Shown one piece after another: positions 15,185-22,831 of a DNA stretch of 33,408 bases. The stretch covers positions 1 to 33,408 of the forward strand of contig QHYH01000147.1 of NCBI GenBank assembly GCA_003223215.1, read 5' to 3'. The notes beneath the pieces were generated by a model. The model saw nothing but the letters and a program-made list of their open reading frames with translations. It made no database searches and was not told the DNA's origin. The stretch comes from Acidobacteriota bacterium (lineage in GTDB: Bacteria; Acidobacteriota; Terriglobia; Acidiferrales; UBA7541). Position numbers and translations under genes: made by a program. Position 1 is the first letter of the stretch, and each line of letters starts with the position of its first letter.

Positions 15185-16517
15185 GACTTTCCACTTTCTC
15201 GCGGGGAATCTCGAGACGCACTTGCGTGCCGCCTTGGGTTCGCGGAGTGATGGCCAGCTTTCCGCCGATCAGCTCGGCGCGTTCGCGCATGGCCACCAAT
15301 CCAATTCCCCGCTGCAGTTTCTCGGCAACAAATCCGGACCCGTGATCTTCAACTTCGAGTTCCAGGGAATTCGCCAAATATTTCAAGCGGACCCAGGCGT
15401 CGCGCGCGCCCGAGTGGCGGCTCACATTATTCAGCGCCTCCTGAAGCACGCGATAGATGTGCACGCCGGCGCGCGGCTCCACGGGAAACGGGTTGCCGCT
15501 CTTTTCGTAGTGCAACTCGATGCCCGCTTGCCTGCCCACCCTGGGAATATACCAGTCCAGCGTGCTTTCGAGACCGGCTTCCTCCAGCAAAACGGGGTGG
15601 AGCGCTTGCGAGAGCGTCCTGATGTTATTCAAGGTGGCTTGCGCGATTTCCTGCACCTCTTTCAGATCGCCGTGAAGAGGCGTTCCCTCCCCCACTTGCT
15701 TGCCCGCGCGGCGCAGCATCGATCCAACGGCGGTGAGCACCTGACCGAATTCATCGTGAAGCTCGCGGGAAATATGTCGCAAAGTGGATTCCTGTGCGGA
15801 AATAAGTTTTTGCGCCAGGTCGCTGCGCTGCTCGGAAAGATCCGCGAGGCGCGCAAAAAGCTGGCGATTGCTGCGAATGAGGTACAAGCTGGTCAACACG
15901 ATGGCAATGAGCGTGGCGGCGAGAAAGAGGTAAAGCTGGCGCTGTACCCCATCATAGATTTTCGCAATGCTGGCGGCAGCCTGCTCTTCGCCCTCGTTGT
16001 TTTCGACAAGCAGGCGAGAAACCGCGGTGCTGAGTGCTTGTTCACGCGCCTGGAGCGTCAAGCGAATCTGTTCGCGCGCCTGCGCTTCTTTGCCGCTCTC
16101 GGCAAGGGCGAACATGCGGTTGACGGCGTCCCAGAACTGCGCGACCGATTGCGTGAGATATTTCCTCTGGTCCGCCGTGCGGCTGGCGACGGCCAAGCCC
16201 TCTTCGATTTTGAGCGCGGTGTCCAAGTCCTGCCGGATGCGTTCGAATTGCGCGGTCCACGCCGTCAGGGGATAGCGCTCGGTGGTATCCAGCATGTCTC
16301 GCATGGCCAGCGCGACCGAATTGAGATCGTTCTGAATGCGCAGCAACTGCAGCGAATCCTTGCGGTTGCGATCCACCATCTCACTCTGAAGCTTGCGCAG
16401 ACCGGTGAGCTGCACACTGATGTAGGACGCGTAAGCCAACACGGCAGCCAGGGTAATGACCAGGCCGAAAAGAAGGCGATTTGTGGGTGAACGCTGCGAA
16501 AAGGCGGCCTTTTGCAC
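15174..16517 (-). CDS. Membrane sensor histidine kinase (HisKA_3 type)
   Basis: The 447-aa kinase starts at a GTG. Membrane segments at about 14-34 and 195-214 flank a periplasmic helical domain of about 160 residues, like a four-helix-bundle or CHASE3 sensor. A short coiled linker follows. The HisKA_3 dimerisation box has phospho-acceptor His254 in R-E-L-H-D-E-F-G-Q. The HATPase domain shows the N-box L-Q-E-A-L-N-N-V-S-R-H and the G-boxes D-H-G-S-G-F and G-I-G-L-V-A-M-R-E-R. This is the NarX/DegS-type kinase layout that pairs with NarL-type regulators. The gene is first in the minus-strand block with the regulator, CRTAC1 proteins, cytochrome and selenoprotein candidate. The helical sensor domain does not reveal its ligand. 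Confidence 0.94.
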   Translation of the reverse strand: MQKAAFSQRSPTNRLLFGLVITLAAVLAYASYISVQLTGLRKLQSEMVDRNRKDSLQLLRIQNDLNSVALAMRDMLDTTERYPLTAWTAQFERIRQDLDTALKIEEGLAVASRTADQRKYLTQSVAQFWDAVNRMFALAESGKEAQAREQIRLTLQAREQALSTAVSRLLVENNEGEEQAAASIAKIYDGVQRQLYLFLAATLIAIVLTSLYLIRSNRQLFARLADLSEQRSDLAQKLISAQESTLRHISRELHDEFGQVLTAVGSMLRRAGKQVGEGTPLHGDLKEVQEIAQATLNNIRTLSQALHPVLLEEAGLESTLDWYIPRVGRQAGIELHYEKSGNPFPVEPRAGVHIYRVLQEALNNVSRHSGARDAWVRLKYLANSLELEVEDHGSGFVAEKLQRGIGLVAMRERAELIGGKLAITPRTQGGTQVRLEIPREKVESHAA

Positions 16518-16583
16518 GAGCTAAGGATACCTCAGGCGATAGCTCGTTTTCGCAGCAACAAACAAGAGCATGAGCCAACCAAA

Positions 16584-17771
16584 TCAGCCGCGGGTTCCCG
16601 GGCGGAGAAGGCCGATGACGGTCAACATCGCGACGCAGCCGGCGAGAGGCACGAGCAGCCCGATCCTCAGGCTCTCGGAGTACCGGGAAACGACACCGAC
16701 AAGCGGGGGCATGAGCGCGCTGCCCAGGGCAGCAAGGGCAAACATGACTCCGCCCACTTTTCGCGCGCGCGTCCCGTACCACTTCGAAAGCCATGCAATC
16801 AAGATAGGAAAAATGCTGGCCAGGCCGAGTCCTGCCAGAAAAGCGCCGCCAAACAAGGTCACGGGAGAATGGCCTGCAAGAAAGATGGTCTCCCCCGTGG
16901 CCGCCAGCAACAATCCGCCAAAGGCCACAGTCACTTCCTTCCAATGGAGAAGAATGGCCGCGGCGGCTCCGCGCCCGCCGAGTAGCCCGGCAAAGAAAAA
17001 CATCGGGGCGAGCGCCCAGGCGTTGCTGGCCCAGGCAGTGGCGCGTTGCGCGTGCGTGGGGGCCCAGTAGGAAGTTCCGACCTCTGTGCCGACATACACG
17101 AAAAACAAAGTCCCGAGCAATATCGCGGCGCCGGTTCCCGCCATTTCCTCCTTCGCTTCTCCCGACGAGGCATTCTCTTCCTGCGGGGGATTGCCGAAGG
17201 GCATGCGCAAAAGCCCAAGGGCAAGAACAACGCCCAGAACTCCGACTACGTTCAGGAGAAGGCTGACATGCGACGTGCGCATCGCCAGCATGGCGAGAGG
17301 CGAGGAGGAAATCGCTCCCGCGCCCCAGGCCAGATTCATGACGCTGAGGGCCGAAGCGCGGCGCGTTCCGTACGATTCTCCCACCCATAAATTCGTTCCC
17401 GGGGTAGCAAAGCCGTAGCCCAGGCCGTAGAGGCAGCTCGCCGCAAGGGCCAGCACAAAGGTGGGGGCATTCAGCAGAGCAAAGCCAAGCCCCAGCAAGG
17501 TGATCCCCAGCGTAATGGCAGGCTTGAATCCTTTTGCGGAAATGAGCGCGCTCGAAGCGAGAACGCCGATGAAGGAGCCCGAAAACTGCACAAGCGAGAA
17601 AAGCCCGGCGCGGCTGTCGTTCAATCCCCACTTGGCCATGAACATGGGGAGAATCGGGCCAATAAGCGATATCACAATCCCGTTGATCACAAAGCCCGCG
17701 CACAGCAGATAGAAAATCACGCTCTGCGAAGACGGCGAGGCCGCGGCCCCGGTTTGCGTTTTGCAAGACAT
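16584..17771 (-). CDS. MFS transporter
   Basis: The 395-aa protein has about twelve hydrophobic segments with a hydrophilic loop near the middle (about residues 200-215, Glu-rich). The sequence begins after an N-terminal soluble tail with V-I-F-Y-L-L-C-A-G-F. A segment G-L-G-Y-G-F-A-T-P-G-T-N lies at the fourth/fifth helices. The overall look is that of the FucP-like sugar/proton symporter branch of MFS, but the substrate cannot be read from the sequence. It starts 68 bases from, and divergent to, a Gfo/Idh/MocA dehydrogenase, so the pair may serve uptake and oxidation of a sugar or inositol. No ribosome site is obvious before the ATG. Confidence 0.85.
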   Translation of the reverse strand: MSCKTQTGAAASPSSQSVIFYLLCAGFVINGIVISLIGPILPMFMAKWGLNDSRAGLFSLVQFSGSFIGVLASSALISAKGFKPAITLGITLLGLGFALLNAPTFVLALAASCLYGLGYGFATPGTNLWVGESYGTRRASALSVMNLAWGAGAISSSPLAMLAMRTSHVSLLLNVVGVLGVVLALGLLRMPFGNPPQEENASSGEAKEEMAGTGAAILLGTLFFVYVGTEVGTSYWAPTHAQRATAWASNAWALAPMFFFAGLLGGRGAAAAILLHWKEVTVAFGGLLLAATGETIFLAGHSPVTLFGGAFLAGLGLASIFPILIAWLSKWYGTRARKVGGVMFALAALGSALMPPLVGVVSRYSESLRIGLLVPLAGCVAMLTVIGLLRPGTRG

Positions 17772-17839
17772 CGTGGCATTTTGCCGGAGCCAAACCGTTC
17801 GCGCAATGACAGGGATGGCCGTGCAGGTCTTTGCAACAG

Positions 17840-18886
17840 ATGGAAATGATTGAAGTTGGGCTTATCGGGTACGGTCTCGCGGGCCGGGCGTTTCACGCGC
17901 CGGTGATCCGCGCCGTGCCGAGGATGCATCTGGCCGCGATTTTCGAACGCACGGGCAACGAAGCGGCCGAGAAATATCCGGACGTCCGCACGGTGCGCAG
18001 CCTGGACGAGTTGCTCGGGATCCGGGAGATCCGCCTCGTGGTGATCGCCACACCCAACGACACCCACTATTCCCTGGCGCGACAATGCCTTGCAGCAGGG
18101 CGCGATGTGGTGGTGGATAAGCCGTTTACCACGACACTGGATGAAGCGCGATCGCTCGTGGAATTGGCGGAGAAGGCCGGGCGGCTGATCACCGTCTATC
18201 AAAACCGGCGGTATGACGGGGATTTTCAAGCGATTCGGAAGCTGGTGGCGGACGGTACGCTGGGACGCATCGTGCGATTCGAAACGAATTACGACCGCTA
18301 TCGCCCGCAACTGAAGCCCGGAGCTTGGCGTGAGACGTCACGGGCAGGCAGCGGGATTCTCTTCGACATTGCGCCGCACTTGATCGATCATGCCCTGGTT
18401 TTGTTTGGACTACCGGAAGCGGTAACCGCCGACATCCGCATCGAGCGTGAACAGGCGTTGGCCGACGATGCGTTCGACATCATGTTCCACTATCCGCGTA
18501 GCATGCGGGCGGTGCTGCGTTCGAGCATTCTCGCCGTCGCGCCGCGGCCGCGCTTTGTTTTGCATGGAACGCAAGGCAGCCTGGTCAAACAAATGTTTGA
18601 CCCGCAGGAAAACAATCTGCGGCATGGGAACATTCCGAGCAATGGGCCGTGGGGGGCGGAGCCGGGAGAACATTGGGGCGTGCTCACGGTTCCGGAGGGC
18701 AACCAGTTTGTCGAGAGGCGCATTCCTTCCGCGGGCTGCGATTACCGCGATTATTACGCGAATGTACGCGACCACCTGCTCGGGAAAGCGCCCCTCGCGG
18801 TCACGCCGGCTTGGGCGATAAACGTGATGCGTCTGCTCGAAATGGCGCGGGAGAGCAGCGAGAAGGCGTCGACGATCTCCTGGTAA
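17840..18886 (+). CDS. Gfo/Idh/MocA family NAD(P)-dependent oxidoreductase, scyllo-inositol-dehydrogenase-like
   Basis: The protein is 348 aa from the ATG at 17840. ATG 17846 is an alternative, and TTG 17831 is less likely. The N-terminal Rossmann fold has G-L-I-G-Y-G-L-A-G-R-A-F-H-A-P. The signature segment T-P-N-D-T-H-Y-S-L-A and V-V-D-K-P-F-T-T-T holds the catalytic Lys. The C-terminal substrate domain contains N-R-R-Y-D-G-D-F, W-R-E ... G-S-G-I-L-F-D-I-A-P-H-L-I-D-H and G-T-Q-G-S-L-V-K. This pattern is close to E. coli YdgJ and B. subtilis IolW, which oxidise scyllo-inositol with NADP. The exact substrate is inferred. The divergent MFS gene may supply it. Confidence 0.88.
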   Translation: MEMIEVGLIGYGLAGRAFHAPVIRAVPRMHLAAIFERTGNEAAEKYPDVRTVRSLDELLGIREIRLVVIATPNDTHYSLARQCLAAGRDVVVDKPFTTTLDEARSLVELAEKAGRLITVYQNRRYDGDFQAIRKLVADGTLGRIVRFETNYDRYRPQLKPGAWRETSRAGSGILFDIAPHLIDHALVLFGLPEAVTADIRIEREQALADDAFDIMFHYPRSMRAVLRSSILAVAPRPRFVLHGTQGSLVKQMFDPQENNLRHGNIPSNGPWGAEPGEHWGVLTVPEGNQFVERRIPSAGCDYRDYYANVRDHLLGKAPLAVTPAWAINVMRLLEMARESSEKASTISW

Positions 18887-18927
18887 CAGAGGAGCTCAGC
18901 CCGGTCTGTCTAGCGCTCGATGTCGGA

Positions 18928-18944
18928 GCCTGCCTGCGGCAGGC
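18928..18944. terminator. Hairpin between convergent genes, probable bidirectional terminator
   Basis: GCCTGCC-TGC-GGCAGGC is a perfect stem between the stop of the dehydrogenase (+) and the end of the small secreted protein gene (-). It is extended by AGCC...GGGCT and followed by TAAAACT on the plus strand. It may also belong to a dispersed intergenic repeat family. Confidence 0.45.
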
Positions 18945-18986
18945 GGGCTAAAACTCGGACGATCTTAGGAGCATGCCAGACGGTTT

Positions 18987-19385
18987 CTAATGGACGGTTA
19001 AAGTGACGTCGAATTTTGCATTGCAATGATCTGAGGGATCATCGGCGATGATTTTCGAGACCGTGCCGCTCTTGATCGTGAACTCGAGTGGTTTCTTGGG
19101 CATACTTGGCAGGCCGGTCATGCGGGCCTTGCCGTCGCTGTTGGTGCCCACTTCGAGCTCCGTTTTTCGCTTGCTGAGGAATCCGTACTTTATCAGGACG
19201 TGGATCTTGGCGTTATAGATCGGCTTGTCCGAACCGTCCTTCACGGTGAAGTCCGCGCTGCATGAGCCGAGACCGCCGTCCACGACGGGAATCTGGGGCG
19301 ATTGGGAGGCGAGTAAGCCTCCGCAGAAGAAAAGAAGATGTGCCGAGCAGAGAAAACGAAGGGACCGAACCTGGCCGAACCACAT
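18987..19385 (-). CDS. Small secreted hypothetical protein
   Basis: The 132-aa protein has a Sec signal peptide at residues about 1-27 (basic start R-S-L-R, then a hydrophobic F-L-C-S-A-H-L-L-F-F-C-G-G-L-L-A). The mature part reads as a single beta-sandwich domain (A-D-F-T-V-K-D-G-S-D-K-P-I-Y-N-A-K-I-H-V) with two cysteines, one near residue 42 and one near the C-terminus, that could form a disulfide. A carboxypeptidase-regulatory-like or transthyretin-like fold is plausible, because of the D-G-K-A-R-M-T-G-L turn typical of such repeats. It is alone between convergent and divergent neighbours. No function is assigned. Confidence 0.7.
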   Translation of the reverse strand: MWFGQVRSLRFLCSAHLLFFCGGLLASQSPQIPVVDGGLGSCSADFTVKDGSDKPIYNAKIHVLIKYGFLSKRKTELEVGTNSDGKARMTGLPSMPKKPLEFTIKSGTVSKIIADDPSDHCNAKFDVTLTVH

Positions 19386-19497
19386 TTTTGCTGTGCCTCC
19401 TTCACAAAAACCCTACGCCTGCCGAGCCGGGGCTGCAACGCCGCGCTGCGGGAAACTTTTCCCGTGTAGCCTTTTCGGCAACCCGCTCGCGTTCGCG

Positions 19498-19503
19498 TAT
19501 AAT
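19498..19503 (+). promoter_or_regulatory. Consensus -10 box upstream of rpe
   Basis: A perfect TATAAT lies 23 bases before the rpe ATG. A -35 is only weakly matched (TCGGCA at 19475-19480, 17-base spacing). It would give a leader of about 16 bases containing the AGGAGAG ribosome site. Confidence 0.5.
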
Positions 19504-19526
19504 CAGCGCTGCCAGGAGAGCCGCTT

Positions 19527-20207
19527 ATGACCATTGAACTGGCCCCGTCGATACTCTCCGCGAACTTCGCGCGGCTCGCCGACGACGCTAAAGCCGCGCT
19601 CGAAGGCGGTGGCACGGTGCTGCACCTGGACGTTATGGATGGTCACTTCGTGCCGAACATCACGATTGGCCCGCCGGTCGTGGCTTCTCTGCGCAAAGCG
19701 CTTCCCGACGCCGTTTTCGACTGCCACCTGATGATCGAGAATCCCGACGGCTACATTCCCGCGTTTGCAGACGCTGGCGCGAATTGGATCTCCGTGCACC
19801 AGGAAGCATGCGTTCACCTGCACCGCACACTGCAACTGATCGAATCGCACGGCTGCCAGCCGGCGGTGGTCATCAATCCGGCCACGCCCGTGCACACGCT
19901 GGACGAAGTACTGGACATGGTGCACCACGTTCTGGTGATGAGCGTGAATCCGGGCTTTGGCTCACAGACATTCATCCATGGGTCGCTCAATAAAATTAAG
20001 ACGCTTGCCGAAGTGCGGGAATCGCTGGGGCTGTCGTTCCGCATCGAAGTGGATGGCGGCGTGGCGCTTGATACGGTAAGCGACATCGTGCACGCCGGCG
20101 CCGAGTTGCTTGTTGCAGGAAACGCCGTTTTCGGGCGCGGCGACATTCGCGAAAATGCGAAGAGACTCCTGGGCGCGGCTCGCGCGGCCATGCTTACGCG
20201 CGCCTGA
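19527..20207 (+). CDS. rpe: Ribulose-phosphate 3-epimerase
   Basis: The 226-aa cytoplasmic enzyme interconverts ribulose 5-phosphate and xylulose 5-phosphate. The TIM-barrel landmarks are all there: A-P-S-I-L-S-A-N-F, the metal site H-L-D-V-M-D-G-H-F-V-P-N, D-C-H-L-M-I, the M-S-V-N-P-G-F-G-S-Q loop and E-V-D-G-G-V, then G-N-A-V-F-G near the end. The start is backed by CCAGGAGAG. It is the one non-oxidative pentose-phosphate enzyme missing from the large minus-strand sugar-phosphate cluster 2.6 kb away, so the two loci together complete the pathway. It is transcribed on its own, convergent with the DUF899 gene. Confidence 0.96.
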   Translation: MTIELAPSILSANFARLADDAKAALEGGGTVLHLDVMDGHFVPNITIGPPVVASLRKALPDAVFDCHLMIENPDGYIPAFADAGANWISVHQEACVHLHRTLQLIESHGCQPAVVINPATPVHTLDEVLDMVHHVLVMSVNPGFGSQTFIHGSLNKIKTLAEVRESLGLSFRIEVDGGVALDTVSDIVHAGAELLVAGNAVFGRGDIRENAKRLLGAARAAMLTRA

Positions 20208-20289
20208 AACCGTTCCGACTTCAAATCTCAAGCCAATCGTCGGGGAGGGTTGGACTTCTCGGTGCTCCCCGGCAATCCTGCCAGGCGAT

Positions 20290-20321
20290 CCGCTCCTGCC
20301 TGATGGCCTATTTAGGAGCGG
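20290..20321. terminator. Inverted repeat between convergent rpe and DUF899 genes
   Basis: CCGCTCCT (20290-20297) and AGGAGCGG (20314-20321) form an 8-bp stem with a 16-base loop. The repeat overlaps the DUF899 stop codon. It could be a shared terminator. No U-tract is present. Confidence 0.35.
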
Positions 20322-21109
20322 CTAGAGCAGCAGTTATGCCCTGCTGCGGCGGATTTGGTTGATTCGGCTGTGTCGGCGAAATAGTTGCTCTCGTAGCGAT
20401 CGTGATGGCGGACCCAAGCCATGGGATGCGGCTTTTGATCCTGTTCGTCGCGGCCCTTGGGCGCCAGATCGAGCCAGTTGTAGACGCCCATCACGGACTC
20501 CAGTCCACGTCCGTAGGTGGAATACGTATGAAAGATGTTGCCGTCGGCATCCTTGTGAAAGACGCTGGCGCCGGGCGCTTCTTCTCTGGGGAAAAACTGG
20601 ACTTTGTAGTTGTAATACATTTTTTGCGAAGCCACTTCGTCCTTGGTGAAGGAAACGTTGTAATCGCGGTTGAAATCGCTGCCAAAAGACGAATACCACT
20701 TGAAGCGCCAGCCCATGCGGTTCTTGAAAGCTTCCATCTGCGAAAGCGGCGCCCGAGAAACCGCCACCAACGTCACGTCGCGGTTCGCGAGATGGGTGAC
20801 GCTAGGGCCGATGTGATCGCCCACAATCGAGCAGCTCGGGCAGCCGGCTTCCCAGTCCGGACCGAACATGAAGTGGTAGATCATGAGCTGGCTGCGGCCG
20901 TCGAAAAGCTCGGCCAACGTTTTCTTCCCGTTTGGCGAATCGAAGACGTAGTTCTTTTCGACCCTGACCCAGGGAAGTTTGCGCCGCTCGGCGGCAAGCG
21001 CGTCGCGGTCGCGTGTGAGTTTCTTTTCTTTGGCGAGCAGTTCCTTGCGCGCCGCGAGCCATTGCTCTTGCGAAACGATTTTTGGACCCTGGACAGTTGC
21101 CGTGTTCAT
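20312..21109 (-). CDS. DUF899 thioredoxin-fold protein
   Basis: The 265-aa protein is of the DUF899 family, a thioredoxin-like fold. Features seen are a charged helical N-terminus (W-L-A-A-R-K-E-L-L-A-K-E-K), then L-P-W-V-R-V-E-K-N-Y-V-F and M-I-Y-H-F-M-F-G-P-D-W. The redox-type motif G-C-P-S-C-S follows at about residues 123-128, and later H-K-D-A-D-G-N-I-F-H-T-Y-S-T-Y-G-R-G. The C-terminus has an unusual vicinal cysteine pair N-C-C-S. The ATG overlaps the stop of a 52-aa peptide gene by 3 bases (ATGA), indicating coupled translation. The family is common beside ArsR/SRPBCC/DinB genes. The enzymatic role is not established, and a thiol-disulfide role is inferred from C-x-x-C. Confidence 0.88.
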   Translation of the reverse strand: MNTATVQGPKIVSQEQWLAARKELLAKEKKLTRDRDALAAERRKLPWVRVEKNYVFDSPNGKKTLAELFDGRSQLMIYHFMFGPDWEAGCPSCSIVGDHIGPSVTHLANRDVTLVAVSRAPLSQMEAFKNRMGWRFKWYSSFGSDFNRDYNVSFTKDEVASQKMYYNYKVQFFPREEAPGASVFHKDADGNIFHTYSTYGRGLESVMGVYNWLDLAPKGRDEQDQKPHPMAWVRHHDRYESNYFADTAESTKSAAAGHNCCSSRS

Positions 21110-21264
21110 TTCGAGTTCTCCTTTGCCTTGGGGATTCGAACTTCAGAGACTTTTCCGGACGGCTTCTTGTCATGAGACAGTTTGCCAGCGACTGCGGCTA
21201 CGCATCCGGTGGAGACGATTCCGGTAAAGAGCAGCGCGACAGCAGTGATACATTCAGGACACAC
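21106..21264 (-). CDS. 52-aa membrane peptide with CPEC motif, coupled to DUF899
   Basis: This small gene starts at a GTG with GGAGAAGGAACCT upstream. The product begins M-C-P-E-C-I-T-A-V, followed by a hydrophobic helix (residues 6-27, with a further Cys at 21) and a basic tail rich in Lys. Its stop codon overlaps the start of the DUF899 gene (ATGA), so the two are translationally coupled. The C-x-x-C at the very N-terminus suggests redox or metal binding next to the membrane. It may anchor or feed electrons to the DUF899 thioredoxin-fold protein. That role is inference. Confidence 0.6.
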   Translation of the reverse strand: MCPECITAVALLFTGIVSTGCVAAVAGKLSHDKKPSGKVSEVRIPKAKENSK

Positions 21265-21345
21265 AGGTTCCTTCTCCCGTCAAAAATAGGCGAATAGCTG
21301 CAGTTTGCGGAGATCGCGCAGCATGCTGCCCCGCATAAACGCCGC

Positions 21346-21867
21346 TCAGGCCGATTGTGCTTTTTGCGCGAAGAGCGGTAGTTCATCGGCGCTCGGCCCC
21401 CAGCTTGCCGGGACGGCGACGTGGAGCAGACGCAGATAGACGCTGAATTGGCCGCGATGCTGATACCAGTGGCTAAACATGACGTCGCGCAGGAACTCGC
21501 CGCGCGGCTGTGCCAGGACTTCATGCCCCTTGCTGACCATGCGCCAGGTTTCTCTCATGCGGGCATCATCGAGCCGAGGCAGCAAGTCGCGAACAGCGGA
21601 GATACTTTCGTCAAAGGTCTTGAGGATTTCCTCGCGGCTGGCAGGTTGCGGAAAGTTGGCAAATTCAGGCGCTTGTGCGGGATTGTTTTGCACGAAGCGA
21701 ATTGCGCCGCCGGCGATGAAGGCGAGATGGTAGGCGAGTTGCCCGGCCGACATGGATTTTTCATGAGGTTTCCAGGTGAGCTTATCCTCCGGCAGGCGCT
21801 CGAGAAATCGCTGGGTGATGGGAGCCTGGGTTTCAAACTCCGCGAGCATGGACTGAGCGATGGTCAT
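21346..21867 (-). CDS. DinB-family protein
   Basis: The 173-aa protein starts from the second of two close ATGs. The second one has AAGGAG at a good 7-8 base distance, whereas the first (21873) almost touches it. It is a four-helix-bundle DinB/YfiT-type domain. Metal-ligand candidates are the His in Q-L-A-Y-H-L-A-F and the two in S-H-W-Y-Q-H-R-G-Q, which fit the three-His site of the superfamily. Such proteins are often damage-inducible or thiol-transferase-like (bacillithiol/mycothiol S-transferases), but the substrate is not shown here. It follows the SRPBCC gene by about 50 bases in the same operon. Confidence 0.88.
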   Translation of the reverse strand: MTIAQSMLAEFETQAPITQRFLERLPEDKLTWKPHEKSMSAGQLAYHLAFIAGGAIRFVQNNPAQAPEFANFPQPASREEILKTFDESISAVRDLLPRLDDARMRETWRMVSKGHEVLAQPRGEFLRDVMFSHWYQHRGQFSVYLRLLHVAVPASWGPSADELPLFAQKAQSA

Positions 21868-21914
21868 GGCCATTCTCCTTTGGTTGTCAAAAACAACGGT
21901 GTGAGACGGAAGCC

Positions 21915-22388
21915 TTATTGAATGGCCGCGGATTTAGAGCGGCCGGTCTCCGCGCGCTTGCGAACGTTTTCGTGAATGTAAGCCCAGCCTTTGACAACGC
22001 CGGCCTTGTGCTCGTCGGTAATCAAACCGAAACCGGCGTGCCGGAACTTGATGATGGTGACGCCGTTCTCCTCGCTGAGGCGATATTGAACGTTGTTGGC
22101 GACCGGGTAGGACATGAAAAGCGGGCCGGCAATTTCCAGCAAGGTCGGCGTCTTGATAGCCTGCACGACACCCCAGAAATGGCCGTTGCCGTCGCCGAGG
22201 TCGCGGAACCAGCGGCCTCCGGGCCAGGATTCGAGCTTCATGGGCATGGAGGTTCCGTCGGGCGTTTCGTTGTGCGGCCCGAGCTGCTCGAGCAGCGCCT
22301 TGAAGGTCCGATCGAGGGACGCGCGGACGCGGATTTCCTCGTTCACTGACAACGACAGGCTTTCAATTCCCGGCAGGGTCAGGGTCAT
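21915..22388 (-). CDS. SRPBCC (AHSA1-like) domain protein
   Basis: The 157-aa protein starts at the ATG at 22388, preceded by AAAGGAGAATAAAC. A 39-residue upstream extension in frame overlaps the ArsR gene and is rejected. The sequence shows the START/Bet v1-like layout: an opening strand E-E-I-R-V-R-A-S-L-D-R-T-F-K-A-L, the W-P-G-G-R-W-F-R-D-L-G loop, strands with L-L-E-I-A-G-P-L-F, and a long C-terminal helix (G-W-A-Y-I-H-E-N-V-R-K-R). It probably binds a hydrophobic ligand. ArsR regulator plus SRPBCC pairs are common, and here the ArsR stop is only 2 bases upstream of the start, so they form an operon. Confidence 0.88.
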   Translation of the reverse strand: MTLTLPGIESLSLSVNEEIRVRASLDRTFKALLEQLGPHNETPDGTSMPMKLESWPGGRWFRDLGDGNGHFWGVVQAIKTPTLLEIAGPLFMSYPVANNVQYRLSEENGVTIIKFRHAGFGLITDEHKAGVVKGWAYIHENVRKRAETGRSKSAAIQ

Positions 22389-22390
22389 GT

Positions 22391-22753
22391 TTATTCTCCT
22401 TTGTAAATTGGATCGGATTCCGGGCCGTCGTCCTCTTTTGCTTCGGCCCGCTTCTTGATGCGGCTCAATTGATGACGCCAGAAGCGCTCGAAGGTGCTTG
22501 TCCATTCGTAGAGCGGCCGGATGGCTTCCGCGTTGGTGCGATAGAGCATGCGGCGGCCGTCGCGGCGCACGTTGACGAGACCGGTTTGGCGGAGCACGCG
22601 AAGGTGCTTCGAGACCGAAGGCTGCTCGAGGTTCAGGCTGTCCACGATGTCCCCGACCGGGCGCTCCTGAAGCGCAAGAAAATTGAGAATCTCTCGCCGA
22701 CGTGGCTCGGCGACGGCGTTGAACGCGTCGGAAGTGGTGGCGGCTCTAGGCAC
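22391..22753 (-). CDS. ArsR-family winged-helix repressor
   Basis: The 120-aa protein starts at a GTG at 22753. The winged helix-turn-helix is clear: A-E-P-R-R-R-E-I-L-N-F-L, V-G-D-I-V-D-S-L, then recognition helix Q-P-S-V-S-K-H-L-R-V-L and wing V-N-V-R-R-D-G-R-R-M-L-Y-R. No ELCVCD metal-binding motif is present, so it is not a classical arsenic or zinc sensor. It is of the metal-free subgroup that accompanies SRPBCC genes. It is first in the operon. The promoter has a palindrome between -35 and -10, which is the likely autoregulatory operator. The start codon lies 7 bases after the -10, so the mRNA is probably leaderless. Confidence 0.93.
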   Translation of the reverse strand: MPRAATTSDAFNAVAEPRRREILNFLALQERPVGDIVDSLNLEQPSVSKHLRVLRQTGLVNVRRDGRRMLYRTNAEAIRPLYEWTSTFERFWRHQLSRIKKRAEAKEDDGPESDPIYKGE

Positions 22754-22760
22754 GCTTGCG

Positions 22761-22790
22761 ATAATACATTCCCATATAGGAATACGTCAA
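22761..22790 (-). promoter_or_regulatory. Strong promoter with operator palindrome for the ArsR operon
   Basis: On the minus strand TTGACG (22790-22785), an 18-base spacer and TATTAT (22766-22761) form a near-consensus sigma-70 promoter. Between them lies the inverted repeat ATTCC-N6-GGAAT (22768-22783), with palindromic ATAT at its centre. A repressor bound there would block RNA polymerase. The GTG start is 7 bases after the -10, predicting a leaderless transcript. Confidence 0.7.
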
Positions 22791-22831
22791 GCGAAAATTG
22801 CGCCCTGCGTCTGGGAGTCGTGATTTGCGGC

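Noticed and set aside
15183-16490. Long plus-strand open frame (435 codons)
   Set aside because: Antisense to the histidine kinase. No recognisable protein features.
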